A DNA stretch of 64,000 nucleotides from Streptomyces sp. NBC_00461 (GCF_036013935.1 NZ_CP107902.1:372001-436000); one strand, 5' to 3'. Positions 43,685-52,827 are shown, numbered from the stretch's first letter. Notes: generated by a model from the letters alone, not told the origin. Numbers and translations: made by a program.

Positions 43685-44488
43685 CCGACAGCCCTGCCCC
43701 CCCTCGGAGCCAGGGCCTAGTGCTGCCCCTGCGCGTTGATCAGCCGCTTGAACCGCGGCTACGCGGTCCGCAGGAGCAACAGCTCGCAATGGGCGAGAGA
43801 ACGGGCGGCCGGCACCCAGCTGTTGACTGGACTAGCGGGCGACACGTCGTGTAACTCGGCGACGCCGATCGGAGGGTCGCACCACCCCATTGGCCTAGGC
43901 CGGCGGCCGTGCTGTAGCGCCGGGCGCGCAGGCTTCCGATGCTGGCTCAAAGGGGGCATGAGCTCCCGGACCAAGTGCACGGAACGGATGATTCCCATGG
44001 ATGGGGGCTGGCGGCCACCAATACAAAACTGGCCGTGGCCCTTGCCGTGGCCACGGCCACGTCAAAGTGCGCGGTACCGGACACGAGATGCCTTGGGAAC
44101 ACCAACACCAGAATCTGCACAACCTGTCGCTGCAGTGGCTCAGTGACCGGAAGGTCCTCGGCACGGGCCGCTTCGTCATGAACGAGAATGGCCTGATCAG
44201 CCCGGCGTGAGGCGGCGAAGCCCCGTCGCGAACGGCCCGGGGCTGCGATGTCTCAGCCGCCGGTCACCAGCGCCACCGTCAGCACCGGGTGGTGAACGTC
44301 CCGTACGCCTCGGCCTGCTCATCAGTCGGAAACTCCACCGGTACGAGGCGGACCATAGCGGCTATTCGCAGTTGGCCCCCCGAGTGGGGCGACGAGTACC
44401 CCTGGTCGTTTTCAGAGATCCCCATCGGTGCTGGCCGCCAGGGCAAGCCCGTTGAGCCAGTGGTATCCGTTCAGCAGCCACAACCAGC
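43685..44488. other. About 800 bp without a firm gene; hairpin at 44219-44244
   Basis: A 39-codon frame at 44091-44210 (MPWEHQHQNLHNLSLQWLSD..., ending GRFVMNENGLISPA) has a plausible end but no clear binding site. It is followed by a hairpin, AGCCCCG (44219-44225) with CGGGGCT (44238-44244), which could be a terminator. Nearer 44489 the sequence should include the right end of the TnpB element and its possible guide RNA. Confidence 0.45.
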
Positions 44489-45709
44489 TCAGGCTGCCTC
44501 CTGGAGCAGCGCTCCAGGAGGTCTTCCGCCATCAGCGCCAGCCGGGTTGAGACCAGCCCGGACGAGCATGACGTGTGCGGAGTTCTTGTCCCGTGGGGAC
44601 ACGTTTCCGCATACGGTGCAGGTGTAGGTGCGCTCACCCAGCGGCAGGCGATGCTTGGCTCTCGCATCGCAGTGCGCGCAGTCCATCGTGGTGTGCGCGG
44701 GGTGGACGAGGCGGATGTCCCGCCCGTGCTTGCGGCCCATCTCGATCAGCGCGGCCTTGGTGGCGCCGATGGCGGCGTCAGCGGCCTTGCGGGCCATCGT
44801 GGTCCTGGCCAGGAACTTCGGACGGAAGTCCTCGACAGCGATGGCATCGTGGTCGCGGACAGCCTTTTTGGCCCACTTGCGGCCGGTGTCCTGACGCTGT
44901 CTCGCAACCTTCTTGTGCGCCTTCGCCCGCAGTCTCTTCGCCTCGCGGTAGCCCTTCGACCCGGGCCGGCCCTTCTTCGGCCTGCGGCGGGCCATCATCC
45001 GGTCATACCGGGTCAGCTTCGCCTTCGCCTTCTTGCCGTGCCCGGCGTGCGGCAGGTCGTGCGCGTCGGATGTGGTGGTCGCGGTCTCCTTCACACCCCA
45101 GTCGACGCCGAGTACACGGCCGGTCCGAGGCAGGGGCTGGACCTGGGCGGGGACGACGAACGAGCCATGCCAGTGTCCGAGACTGTCCTGGTAGACGCGT
45201 ACCGAGGACGGTTCGGCCGGCAGTTCCCGCGACCACACCACCGTCACGACGATGCCACCCGCCAGGTGCAGCCGGCCGTCCTTCAACCGGAACCCGCGCC
45301 GGGTGTAGTTGAGGGACGGCAGCGCCTCGCGTTTCGTCTTCCACTCCGGCATCCCGGCCTGACGCGCCATGGGCAGGCGCGCCTTGATGTCCTTCTGTGC
45401 CTTGGTGCGGGAGCGGCCGAAGTCGCGGATGACCTGCTGCTGGACAACCGACGAGCCCTCCCGCAGCCACGGCGTACGGGCGCGGGCCCCGGTCAGCATC
45501 CTGTCGAGCTGAGCCGGACCGCACGTGGCCTTCTGCCCGGTGGCCTTGTTGTGCAGGTGTATGGCCCTGGACTTGGCGGCGCATTCGTTCCACACCCAAC
45601 GGCATCGGTCCCACTCCGCCGCCAGGGCGGTACGGGCGGCGGACGACAGGCGCAGCCGAAAGGTGTACCGGGCATGCCCGGCCTCCGCAGTCGCCTCCAC
45701 CTGCGCCAT
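44489..45709 (-). mobile_element. tnpB: TnpB (IS200/IS605 OrfB) RNA-guided nuclease, intact
   Basis: A 406-residue TnpB. The N-terminal helix-turn-helix (RWVWNECAAKSRAIHLHN) and wedge-like part lead to the RuvC core with Asp203 (VLGVDWGVKET), Glu293 (IAVEDF) and Asp374 (SPRDKNSA). The zinc ribbon has Cys344/347/364/367 (DCAHC, CTVCGN). All catalytic and zinc residues are present. No TnpA (Y1 transposase) is nearby, so this is an IS1341-type TnpB-only element. TnpB proteins are RNA-guided DNA endonucleases whose guide RNA is encoded at and just beyond the gene's 3' end (established); here that would be about 44250-44600. The element ends were not fixed. Confidence 0.92.
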
Positions 45710-45976
45710 CTCGCCCCCTCATGGCCCTGGGCCGGGACATCGCGCCGTCCCGAACCCTCCGAAGGACCATACGTACGACAGCCGCACACACGGACCATGA
45801 TTCCCCGGCCATCACCCCGACCAGCGATCACGGGTACACGCGTTCGCATCACCTCGGCGGTGCCGACAGCGGCGGGCGCTCCGCGCCCCTAACCGGATGC
45901 GGCGACGCTCCGCGTCGCGACACCCGGATGCGATTCCTCCCCGGCGTGAACGCCCGGACCTCCTCGCAAGAAACAG

Positions 45977-46183
45977 GTGAACGAGCTGCCAGGGTCCGTC
46001 TCCTTCGACTCCGGCGGACCGGAGGGCCGCCCCGCCTTCCGGGTCTGGAGCGGTCTTCTTCTACGGAAGCCCGACCCCGTACTCGTACTCGCCACTCCGA
46101 ACGCTGCCGAGGCCGTAGACGCGCTGGTAGGGCTACTGAGCCTTTTCCAACCTCGCACTGAAGCTGCGAGGTATAGCGTCTGA
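45977..46183 (+). CDS. Small hypothetical frame, 68 codons
   Basis: GTG 45977 reads MNELPGSVSFDSGGPEGRPA, VLVLATPNAAEAVDALVGLL, SLFQPRTEAARYSV. Coding-like, but the left inverted repeat of the element at 46135 lies inside its end, so the native C-terminus was probably lost. No family recognised. 45710-45976 shows no other gene. Confidence 0.25.
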   Translation: MNELPGSVSFDSGGPEGRPAFRVWSGLLLRKPDPVLVLATPNAAEAVDALVGLLSLFQPRTEAARYSV

Positions 46184-46239
46184 ACGAAAACACCTTGCGA
46201 CCAAGGGTGGTGATCGCTCTACGGTTGCTCCCCGTGACC

Positions 46240-47082
46240 ATGGAGATGCCGTACCAGCCACTTCCGATCGACCAGTCCGACGTGCGCTACATCCACGGAC
46301 CCGATTCCGCTCTACAGCCGGGTGTGCCCGCTGGTGAGACGGTCGAGCTCGAGTGGAGGGGCAGCGAGGTCTACCCGGGAACCTTCCGGAAGTTCTGGGT
46401 ACACGTGCCTGCACAGTACGACTCAGCGGAACCGGCATCCTTGATGGTGTTCCAGGACGGATGGTGGTATCTGGACCCCGCAGGGGAGGTACGCGGCGCG
46501 ATCGTCCTGGACAACCTCGTTCACCGCGGCGACATCCCCGTCACCATCGGCGTGTTCGTCGATCCTGGCGTCTTCCCCGATGCGGAGAACCCGAAGAACC
46601 GCAACAACGAGTACGACGCCTTCGACGACCGGTACGTCACCTTCCTCCTCACCGAGATCATCCCGCAGGTTGCGGAGCGCTATAGCATCGCCCAGTCGCC
46701 CGAAAGGTGGGGCATCTGCGGCGGGAGCAGCGGCGGCAACTGGGCCTTTACCGCCGCGTGGCTGCGTCCGGACAAGTTCCGCCGCGTCATCGGATACCTG
46801 TCCAGCTTCGCGCAGATGCCGGACGGCAACCCCTACCCAGACCTCATCTCCCGCGTCCCCCGCAAGCCGCTGCGCATCTTCATGCAAGGCGGCCACCGCG
46901 ACCTGCACTGGAATGAGCCACAGTGGAACTGGCTCGCCGAAAACCTGCGCGTGGCAGCCGCTCTCGCTGAAGCGGGCTACGACTTCCGCCTTGTCCTGGG
47001 AGACGGCGGACACAGCCCCAACCACGGCGGCGTCCTGCTGCCGGACGCTCTGCGCTGGCTGTGGCGGCCCAACGAGGATTGA
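46240..47082 (+). CDS. Enterochelin-esterase-like alpha/beta hydrolase (PF00756 type)
   Basis: A 280-residue cytoplasmic hydrolase. The nucleophile motif is GICGGSSGGNWAF (G-x-S-x-G), the late His lies in LGDGGHSPNHGG, and the family's early WVHVPAQYD...LMVFQDGWWY and IGVFVDPGVFPD segments are present. Such enzymes hydrolyse esters, including siderophore trilactones, with an Asp-His-Ser triad. No siderophore genes are close by. ATG 46240 was chosen (46246 possible). It lies inside the inverted-repeat unit 46135-47991. Confidence 0.82.
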   Translation: MEMPYQPLPIDQSDVRYIHGPDSALQPGVPAGETVELEWRGSEVYPGTFRKFWVHVPAQYDSAEPASLMVFQDGWWYLDPAGEVRGAIVLDNLVHRGDIPVTIGVFVDPGVFPDAENPKNRNNEYDAFDDRYVTFLLTEIIPQVAERYSIAQSPERWGICGGSSGGNWAFTAAWLRPDKFRRVIGYLSSFAQMPDGNPYPDLISRVPRKPLRIFMQGGHRDLHWNEPQWNWLAENLRVAAALAEAGYDFRLVLGDGGHSPNHGGVLLPDALRWLWRPNED

Positions 47083-47156
47083 TCGATACCTGCATCATCC
47101 AACCTGGCGCCGGCTGCGGTGAGGTGGGCTGCACCCTGGTCGCATAAAGGCGTGAA

Positions 47157-47205
47157 GCTCCTGGTAGGCGAGTTCACAACCAAGATCACTCGCTTGACCA
47201 GGAGC
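47157..47205 (+). promoter_or_regulatory. Long hairpin over the transposase ribosome binding site
   Basis: Outer stem GCTCCTGGT (47157-47165) with ACCAGGAGC (47197-47205) and inner stem GCGAGT (47168-47173) with ACTCGC (47188-47193), all perfect. AGGAG, the transposase binding site (GTG 47212), lies in the outer right arm. Insertion sequences often use such hairpins to block translation from read-through transcripts. Confidence 0.65.
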
Positions 47206-47211
47206 GTCGTC

Positions 47212-47973
47212 GTGCTTGTCTACCCGTCCGCTATCGACCTGTCCAGCTCACACTTGCGCTTCCTCACCGGGCAGCTCGCCGAGCGCCGCCGACAGGTCGG
47301 CACCCGCTGGCGGCGCTTGCCCCCGAATCGGCAGGCCCTGCTCGTCCTGGCCCACTTGCGTTGCGGTGACACCTACACCCGGCTCACGGCCTCCTTCGGC
47401 ATAGGTGTGGCCACGGTCTACCGATACATCCGCGAGGCCGTGGACCTCCTGGCCGCGCTGGTTCCCACGCTGCAACAGGCCCTCAAACGCGCGGCAGCCA
47501 AGGCGTTCGTGATCCTGGACGGCACCCTGTTGCCCATTGACCGGATCGCCGCCGACCGGCCCTTCTACTCGGGCAAGCACCGCAAGCACCGCATGAATGT
47601 CCAAGTCATCGCCGACCCGTTCGGCCGCCTGCTGTGGGCCTCCGCCGCGCTGCCCGGCGCCGTGCACGACATCAAGGCGGCCCGCACCCGCGGCGTCATC
47701 GACGCCTTGGCCGAGGTCGGCCTGGTTTGCTACGGCGACAAGGGCTACCAGGGCGCTGGCGGCACCGTACGGGTGCCCTTCCGTGGCAAACACCGCGACC
47801 TCTCCGTCGGTCAGCAGGCCGTCAATGTCGCCCATGCGCGCATCCGCGCCGTCGGCGAACAGGCCATGGCCACCCTGAAGAGCTGGCGTCTCCTGCGCAA
47901 ACTGCGGTGCAGCACCACCCGCATCACCGGCCTCGTGCAGGCAGTCCTCGCGCTTCACATCGGATGGGCCTGA
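47212..47973 (+). CDS. IS5-type transposase, intact
   Basis: A 253-residue transposase. The N-terminal helix-turn-helix (NRQALLVLAHLRCGDTYTRL, FGIGVATVYRYIREAVDLLA) is followed by the DDE_Tnp_4 core: FVILDGTLLPIDRIA (first Asp), GLVCYGDKGYQGAGG (second Asp) and VNVAHARIRAVGEQAMATLK (in place of the usual acidic third residue region, R-x-x-x-E). The frame is complete. GTG 47212 follows AGGAG inside a strong hairpin. The stop is at the right inverted repeat of the 46135-47991 unit. Confidence 0.88.
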   Translation: MLVYPSAIDLSSSHLRFLTGQLAERRRQVGTRWRRLPPNRQALLVLAHLRCGDTYTRLTASFGIGVATVYRYIREAVDLLAALVPTLQQALKRAAAKAFVILDGTLLPIDRIAADRPFYSGKHRKHRMNVQVIADPFGRLLWASAALPGAVHDIKAARTRGVIDALAEVGLVCYGDKGYQGAGGTVRVPFRGKHRDLSVGQQAVNVAHARIRAVGEQAMATLKSWRLLRKLRCSTTRITGLVQAVLALHIGWA

Positions 47974-48044
47974 GATTGGAAAAGGCTCAGTGACTGTTGG
48001 TGTTCCGATCTTGAGGTCTGCCGGCCGAACGGGAGTCGGGGGTT

Positions 48045-48231
48045 GTGGAACATCCGGGCCGGATCGGCCTCGCGCCCAAGCTCGTGGTCTCGGCCGACGG
48101 ACGCGGGGTGGTCAACCACGCCGGGTCCCGCCTGCTTGCCGATCTTGCTGACGCCACCGGCCTGACCGCATCCTTCACCGACGCGCTGCGTCGGCTGCGG
48201 CACCGGGCACGCCCCGAGCAGGATCGCGGTG
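48045..48231 (+). pseudogene. IS1380-family transposase, N-terminal fragment
   Basis: MEHPGRIGLAPKLVVSADGR then GVVNHAGSRLLADLADATGL and TASFTDALRRLR match the N-terminus of Streptomyces IS1380-type transposases. The rest, over 350 residues, is missing. The following 48232-48459 stretch holds no recognised gene. Confidence 0.75.
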
Positions 48232-48459
48232 GCCTGAACCGCGGCACCGCCCTGACCACCCACGACCCGAGGAACCCTGGAGAACCCGACCCACGCCTCG
48301 GGCCCCAGCCATGCCCGCCCAGCCGCCGACGGCCCGAGCCAGCGCTTCACCGCGATCCGACCAGCTCAGCCACGCGAAGCGAAAGGGGAGGCTTGCGCGT
48401 GTCCGGTTTCGGAGCCCGCCGTTCGTCGTCCTGGTGAAGGCCAACCGCCAGGAGGAGAA

Positions 48460-49176
48460 ATGAACGATCTACTCGACGCCGCCGTCGCCGCGCACGGCGG
48501 CCTGGACCGATGGAACCAGGTCAAGTCGATCACTGTCGACGCCTCTATTACCGGGGCCCTCTGGTCCCTCAAGAGCCAGGATGACGCGCTCAAGGACGTT
48601 CGCTTCGAGGTGGACACCACGCGGGAGCGGCTGACGATGGACTTCACCGGCCAAGACAAGCGGTCGGTCTTCGAGCCCCGCCGCGTCGTCCTGCAGCGCC
48701 GTGACAGCGCGCTCATCGACGCACGCGACGACCCGGAGATGTCGTTTGTCGGTCATCAGCTCCAGACCCCGTGGGACGACATTCATCTCGCCTATTTCGC
48801 CGGGGAAGCACTGTGGACGTATCTGAGTACGCCGTTCCTCTATACCTTGCCCGGATTCGTCACCGAAGAGATCGCCCCTGTCGAGACCGACGGTGAAACG
48901 TGGCGGCGGCTGCAGGTGACGTTTCCCGACCACATCAAAAGCCACACCCGCCGGCAGATCTTCTGCTTCGGCCCGGACGGGCTGCTGCGCCGCCATGACT
49001 TCACCATCGACATCCTCGGCGGGGCGACCGGGCTGCTCTACGCCACCGGCTACCGCGACGTCGACGGCATCATCATCCCCACCACCCGACGTGGCTATGC
49101 CTGGCAGGGCGACCACCAGCTCATCCCGGAGCCGCTTCTGGTCGGCATCGACATGGCCGAGATCACCATCCGCTGA
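48460..49176 (+). CDS. Conserved hypothetical protein, possibly LolA-like fold
   Basis: A 238-residue cytoplasmic protein: MNDLLDAAVAAHGGLDRWNQ, then beta-rich sequence (GETWRRLQVTFPDHIKSHTR, GPDGLLRRHDFTIDILGG) and a C-terminal VGIDMAEITIR. The start (AAHGGLDRW) is shared with a family of actinobacterial hypothetical proteins whose antiparallel sheet resembles lipoprotein-sorting (LolA-type) domains. ATG follows AGGAGGAG. Same orientation as the DHFR-like gene 77 bp downstream, so possibly co-expressed. Function unknown. Confidence 0.75.
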   Translation: MNDLLDAAVAAHGGLDRWNQVKSITVDASITGALWSLKSQDDALKDVRFEVDTTRERLTMDFTGQDKRSVFEPRRVVLQRRDSALIDARDDPEMSFVGHQLQTPWDDIHLAYFAGEALWTYLSTPFLYTLPGFVTEEIAPVETDGETWRRLQVTFPDHIKSHTRRQIFCFGPDGLLRRHDFTIDILGGATGLLYATGYRDVDGIIIPTTRRGYAWQGDHQLIPEPLLVGIDMAEITIR

Positions 49177-49252
49177 CCTCCGGCGTCTGGCCGACGGCCC
49201 GTCAAGACTGGCCAGTGATCACCAGATCAACCACTCGGGAAAGAGAACGGCA

Positions 49253-49786
49253 ATGCGCAAACTGATCGAATCGACCCTCGTCTCGCTGGACGGTGTCATC
49301 GAAGCGCCCGAACGATGGGCCGGCTTCGATGACGAGGCCACGGCGTATTCCACCGAGGAACTGGGCAACTACGACGCGTTCGTGATGGGCCGGGTGACCT
49401 ACGAGAAGTTCTTCGCGAACTGGGGCCACATCACCGGCAACCCCTATATCGACCTCATCAGCACCATGCCCAAGCACGTCGCATCCCGATCCCTCACCAA
49501 ATTGGCATGGAATGCCACCGTCCTCGGGCCCGACCCATCCACCGCAATCCTCCGGCTCAAGGAACAGCCCGGAAAGGACCTCATCAAGTACGGCACCAGC
49601 CGTTTCGACGACACGCTCGTGCGAGACCACCTGATCGACGAGTTCCGCTTCTGGATCATGCCCATCGCGGTCGGCTCAGGGCAACGGCTGTTCCAGGACG
49701 TGGACACCTCCGGCCTCCACCTCAGGCTCACCGAACACAGGAGGCTGGGGAACGGGTCGATGATCCTCACCTATGCGCCCAACTGA
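49253..49786 (+). CDS. Dihydrofolate-reductase-like protein (RibD C-terminal domain)
   Basis: A 177-residue protein of the DHFR/RibD_C superfamily: MRKLIESTLVSLDGVIEAPE, YDAFVMGRVTYEKFF, PGKDLIKYGTSRFDDTLVRD and DEFRFWIMPIAVGSGQRLF. These small NADPH-binding proteins are common stress- or regulator-linked genes in actinobacteria and are generally not the essential folate enzyme. ATG 49253. It shares little sequence detail with the second DHFR-like gene at 53087. Confidence 0.88.
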   Translation: MRKLIESTLVSLDGVIEAPERWAGFDDEATAYSTEELGNYDAFVMGRVTYEKFFANWGHITGNPYIDLISTMPKHVASRSLTKLAWNATVLGPDPSTAILRLKEQPGKDLIKYGTSRFDDTLVRDHLIDEFRFWIMPIAVGSGQRLFQDVDTSGLHLRLTEHRRLGNGSMILTYAPN

Positions 49787-49954
49787 CGAAGGTGCAGCAC
49801 CTGCTGCGGCGCAGATTGATCGGCGGAGGGACTGCGGCCGGGGTGGGTGCCCCGGCCGCAGTCACCTATGCATGCGCACCGCCACCCGGCCCGTTCCCTG
49901 ATGGCCCGGTAGATCTCAGCTGATTCCGGACGCCCGGGCAAGACTCCCTTGCAC

Positions 49955-49978
49955 AATGGTCAAGAATCGTTGACCATT
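49955..49978 (+). promoter_or_regulatory. Perfect 9-bp dyad before the ArsR-like/MFS operon
   Basis: AATGGTCAA (49955-49963), GAATCG, TTGACCATT (49970-49978). It ends seven bases before the regulator ATG at 49985, so a bound repressor would block the promoter. Most likely the autoregulatory operator of the winged-helix protein it precedes. Confidence 0.7.
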
Positions 49979-49984
49979 GAGCGC

Positions 49985-50524
49985 ATGCCTACAGATGATC
50001 TCCCCGAGACCTTCCACGTCACCACCGACGACCAGCTACGCGCCGTCTCCAACCTCACGCGCCACCGGATCATGGCCGTGCTCCGCTTCGAGCCGGCGAC
50101 GATTACGCAGATCGCCGAGCGAGTGGGCCTTGCGAAGGGGAGCTCCAGCTACCACGTACGGCTGCTGGAGCGGGCCGGCCTGGTGAAGGTGGTGCGAACA
50201 CGTAAGGTCCGGGGGGTCACCGAGCGGTACTACGCCATGGCCGCGCGGGCGATCGTGCTGCCGGATCCGGGCGAGGGAGGGCCGGATGTGTTGATGCGGC
50301 ACGCGGTGGCCGACCTGGAGGCAGCGCCGGCGGCCGGTGAGCGGCACGTACGGATGGCACATCTGCGGCTCACCGAGGAGCAGTTCGCGGAGCTGGGGGC
50401 GCGGCTGCAGGCACTGGCCGACGAGTACCGGGAGCTGTCCGATCCGTCGCTGCCGGACGCGTCACTCGTCTTTGCACTGTTCCACCCGGCACCGCCCGAG
50501 CAGGTCGAAGGGGACGCCAAGTGA
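49985..50524 (+). CDS. ArsR-like winged-helix regulator
   Basis: A 179-residue regulator: winged helix at about 15-85 (DQLRAVSNLTRHRIMAVLRF, QIAERVGLAKGSSSYHVRLL, AGLVKVVRTRKVRGVTERYY), then a helical effector part (MRHAVADLEAAPAAGERHVR, LTEEQFAELGARLQALADEY). ATG 49985 was chosen over an upstream frame that runs through the dyad. Its stop overlaps the GTG of an MFS exporter (GTGA), so the regulator controls that exporter and itself. Confidence 0.9.
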   Translation: MPTDDLPETFHVTTDDQLRAVSNLTRHRIMAVLRFEPATITQIAERVGLAKGSSSYHVRLLERAGLVKVVRTRKVRGVTERYYAMAARAIVLPDPGEGGPDVLMRHAVADLEAAPAAGERHVRMAHLRLTEEQFAELGARLQALADEYRELSDPSLPDASLVFALFHPAPPEQVEGDAK

Positions 50525-51816
50525 CCTCAGAGGTCCGGAAGTTGCCGACCGGGTTCGGACGGCTGTGGACTGCGCAGACAGTGTCCTCACTCGGTGACGG
50601 GGTGACGCATGCCGCGCTGCCGCTGCTCGCGTTGACGTTGACGCGGGACCCGATGGCGCTTGCCGTCGTCACGGCCGCCGGAACGCTGCCGTGGCTGCTC
50701 TTCGGGGTGCTCGGCGGTGCGCTGGTGGACCGCTGGGACCGCCTGCGCACGATGTGGGTCACGGACGCGGCGCGTGCGGTGCTCCTCGTGATATCGGCGG
50801 CGGCGGCCGCACTCGACGTGCTGAGCATTCCGCTGCTCGCGGCCGTCGCCTTCCTGCTCGGCCTCGGCGGACTCTTCTTCGACACGGCCGCCGCGGCCTA
50901 TCTGCCGGATCTGCTCGGCCGCGACCCCGCGCTCCTGGAGCGCGCCAACTCCCGCCTGCGCGGCACCCAGACCGCCGCGTCCGGCTTCGCGGGGCCGCCT
51001 GCGGGCAGCGCGCTGCTCACGCTCGGGCGGGCAATTCCGCTGCTCGCCGACGCGGTGTCGTTCACGCTCTCCGCACTGCTTGTACGGTCGCTGCCTGCCG
51101 CACCCCGGCCCGTACCGCAGGCCCGTGAGTCACTGGTGCGGCAGGCGCGGGCCGGCGCCTCGTACGTATTGCGGGATCAGTTGCTGCTCGGACTCGCGCT
51201 GCGGCCGGCCATCGGGAACATCGCCTTCCTCGCCGTGGAGACGGTTCTCGCCCTCTTCGCGCACGATCGTCTCGGCATCGACACCTTCGGCTTCGGCCTG
51301 CTCCTCACGGCGGAGGCCACCGGCGGCCTGCTCGGCGCGGGCATCGCCTCTCGCCTCGGCCGACGACTCGGCACCGGCACCGCGCTGACCTGCACCGCCT
51401 CAGTCGAGGCATTCGCCATCCTGGGGCTTGCCGCCGCCCCGAACCCGTACGTCGCCGGCCTCGCGCTCGCCGTCTGCGGAGCGGGCATGGGCGCCACGAT
51501 GGTGCTCGGCCCCTCCCTCCGGCAGGCGATCGTCCCCGCCCACCTGATGGGCCGCGTCGCCTCCACCTCCCGCATGCTCGCCATGTGCGCCGCCCCGTTC
51601 GGCGCCTTCCTCGGCGGCTGGCTGGCCTCCACCTACGACGTACGCACCCCGCTCTACACCGCCGCCGGCCTCCTCCTCACCATGACCACCGTCACCGCGA
51701 CCATGACCAGCAACCGCCGAGTCGAAGCGGCGCTGAGTGCCGCCACCCCGGCCGATGATCCAGGTCACCCGGAATCCCGGGCTCCCGTTCCGGAGGGCGC
51801 ACCCGAATCGTTGTGA
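50521..51816 (+). CDS. MFS transporter (drug-exporter type)
   Basis: A 431-residue protein with twelve predicted helices and MFS motifs: FGRLWTAQTVSSLGDGVTHA at the start, GALVDRWDRLRTMWVTDAAR as motif A, and a matching second-half motif in GIASRLGRRLGTG. It resembles the MFS_3 (EntS-like) group of exporters. GTG 50521 overlaps the stop of the ArsR-like gene. Probably efflux of a toxic compound sensed by that regulator; substrate unknown. Confidence 0.9.
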   Translation: MTSEVRKLPTGFGRLWTAQTVSSLGDGVTHAALPLLALTLTRDPMALAVVTAAGTLPWLLFGVLGGALVDRWDRLRTMWVTDAARAVLLVISAAAAALDVLSIPLLAAVAFLLGLGGLFFDTAAAAYLPDLLGRDPALLERANSRLRGTQTAASGFAGPPAGSALLTLGRAIPLLADAVSFTLSALLVRSLPAAPRPVPQARESLVRQARAGASYVLRDQLLLGLALRPAIGNIAFLAVETVLALFAHDRLGIDTFGFGLLLTAEATGGLLGAGIASRLGRRLGTGTALTCTASVEAFAILGLAAAPNPYVAGLALAVCGAGMGATMVLGPSLRQAIVPAHLMGRVASTSRMLAMCAAPFGAFLGGWLASTYDVRTPLYTAAGLLLTMTTVTATMTSNRRVEAALSAATPADDPGHPESRAPVPEGAPESL

Positions 51817-52287
51817 TGCTTTCGCGGAATGCGTCACGTAACGAAAGGCTGGGACCGAGCATCGACCGACAGGTCGCCGGAAGTTCCAGCGCCACAGGTC
51901 CGGCCCTGCCAGGAAGCCCTGGGACACCAGCAAGTCCCCCCGCGGCCACCACTCACGACACCACCTCCAGCGGCCAGCGAAAGCCGCAGGGTCACCGTGC
52001 TGTGCACTGGCGGCTGCTACCAGTGCACGGCCGCCGCGACGACTTGAAGACCACCATCCCGACCACCCCGTGCAGACCCGAGCCCTGCACGCCCACCAGC
52101 GGTGGTGCCACGCCAACACCCTTCACCGCCACGTCCTGGCCGCCGAACGCAAGGGACGCGCCCGTATCCGAAGCGAGAGACGGCATCCGCTGGGGCGGAC
52201 GCCCTCTCAAAGCCGCAGCCGAACCGCCACCCGGCGAACCTGCACGGTCACGGCACTGTCCGGGATGGTCATGTCTACGCTGGTGGC
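51817..52287 (+). other. No intact gene; transposase-tail remnant at 52082-52220
   Basis: In one frame ALHAHQRWCHANTLHRHVLA, AERKGRARIRSE, then after a shift GIRWGGRPLKAAA. It looks like the basic tail of a transposase-type protein, and its first part resembles AYLRWRNANARRPGVLA at 24345. Family not determined. Confidence 0.4.
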
Positions 52288-52827
52288 GTGACATTGGTGT
52301 GGGTGACGGGCAATTCAGGGACTGGAAAATCCACGGTCTGCGGGGTGTTACGAGCGCGGGGCTACGTTGCACTCGACGCCGACGAGGACGGCTTCAGCAC
52401 CTGGATCGACCGAGCCAAGGGCGAGATGGTGGTGGATCCTCCGTACCCGGTTCCTGGAGGGTGGCTCAACCGATACGGGTGGGCAATCATCCGTGAGCGC
52501 GTTGAGACCCTCGTCGAGGAGTCTCGTTTCCGAACCGCATTCCTGTGCGGGTCGGCGGAGAACGAGGCAGACGTCCGGGATCTTTTCGACCTCACCGTGT
52601 GCCTGGTGATCGACGAGGACACGCTCCGCCACCGGCTCGCGACCCGCACCACGAACACATTCGGTCAACACCCCGAAGAACTCGCAGCGGCCCTGAAGTG
52701 GAACCCTCGGATGCGAGCGACCTACGAAAGCCTTGGCGCGACGATCATCGACGCGTGCAAGCCGGTGACCGAGGTGGTGGACAGCGTGATCGACGCAGTT
52801 CACGGGCTGACAGGCTCCACCCGATAA
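52288..52827 (+). CDS. P-loop kinase-like ATP-binding protein
   Basis: A 179-residue protein with Walker A GNSGTGKST (7-15) right after the first strand, an adenylate/shikimate-kinase-like LID region (DEDTLRHRLATRTTNTFGQH), and ALDADEDGFSTWID as a substrate loop. It is probably a small-molecule kinase or nucleotide-binding protein of the AAA_18/33 class. GTG 52288 gives the standard N-terminus. Single gene; substrate unknown. The 52828-53086 stretch after it shows nothing I recognise. Confidence 0.82.
   Translation: MTLVWVTGNSGTGKSTVCGVLRARGYVALDADEDGFSTWIDRAKGEMVVDPPYPVPGGWLNRYGWAIIRERVETLVEESRFRTAFLCGSAENEADVRDLFDLTVCLVIDEDTLRHRLATRTTNTFGQHPEELAAALKWNPRMRATYESLGATIIDACKPVTEVVDSVIDAVHGLTGSTR

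Larger units (their letters stand above)
46135..47991 (+). mobile_element. 1.86-kb inverted-repeat unit: esterase plus IS5-type transposase
   Basis: Left ACTGAGCCTTTTCCAACC (46135-46152) and right GATTGGAAAAGGCTCAGT (47974-47991) are inverted repeats matching at 17 of 18 bases. Between them lie an esterase gene (46240-47082) and a transposase gene whose stop is at the right repeat. Simple elements of this transposase type are usually about 0.9-1 kb with one gene, so the esterase appears to be a passenger. No clear target duplication is visible. It could also be two nested copies, one having lost its transposase. Confidence 0.6.

Noticed and set aside
44001..44210. A 69-codon frame as a gene
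   Set aside because: No convincing start signal and no family. Only its last 39 codons look plausible, noted in the gap entry.
47974..48010. TCAGTGACTGT shared between 47988, 37850 and 41120 as one repeated transposon end
   Set aside because: The match is about 11 bases and the surrounding sequence differs (IS5-type repeat against Tn554-type end); coincidence is likely.
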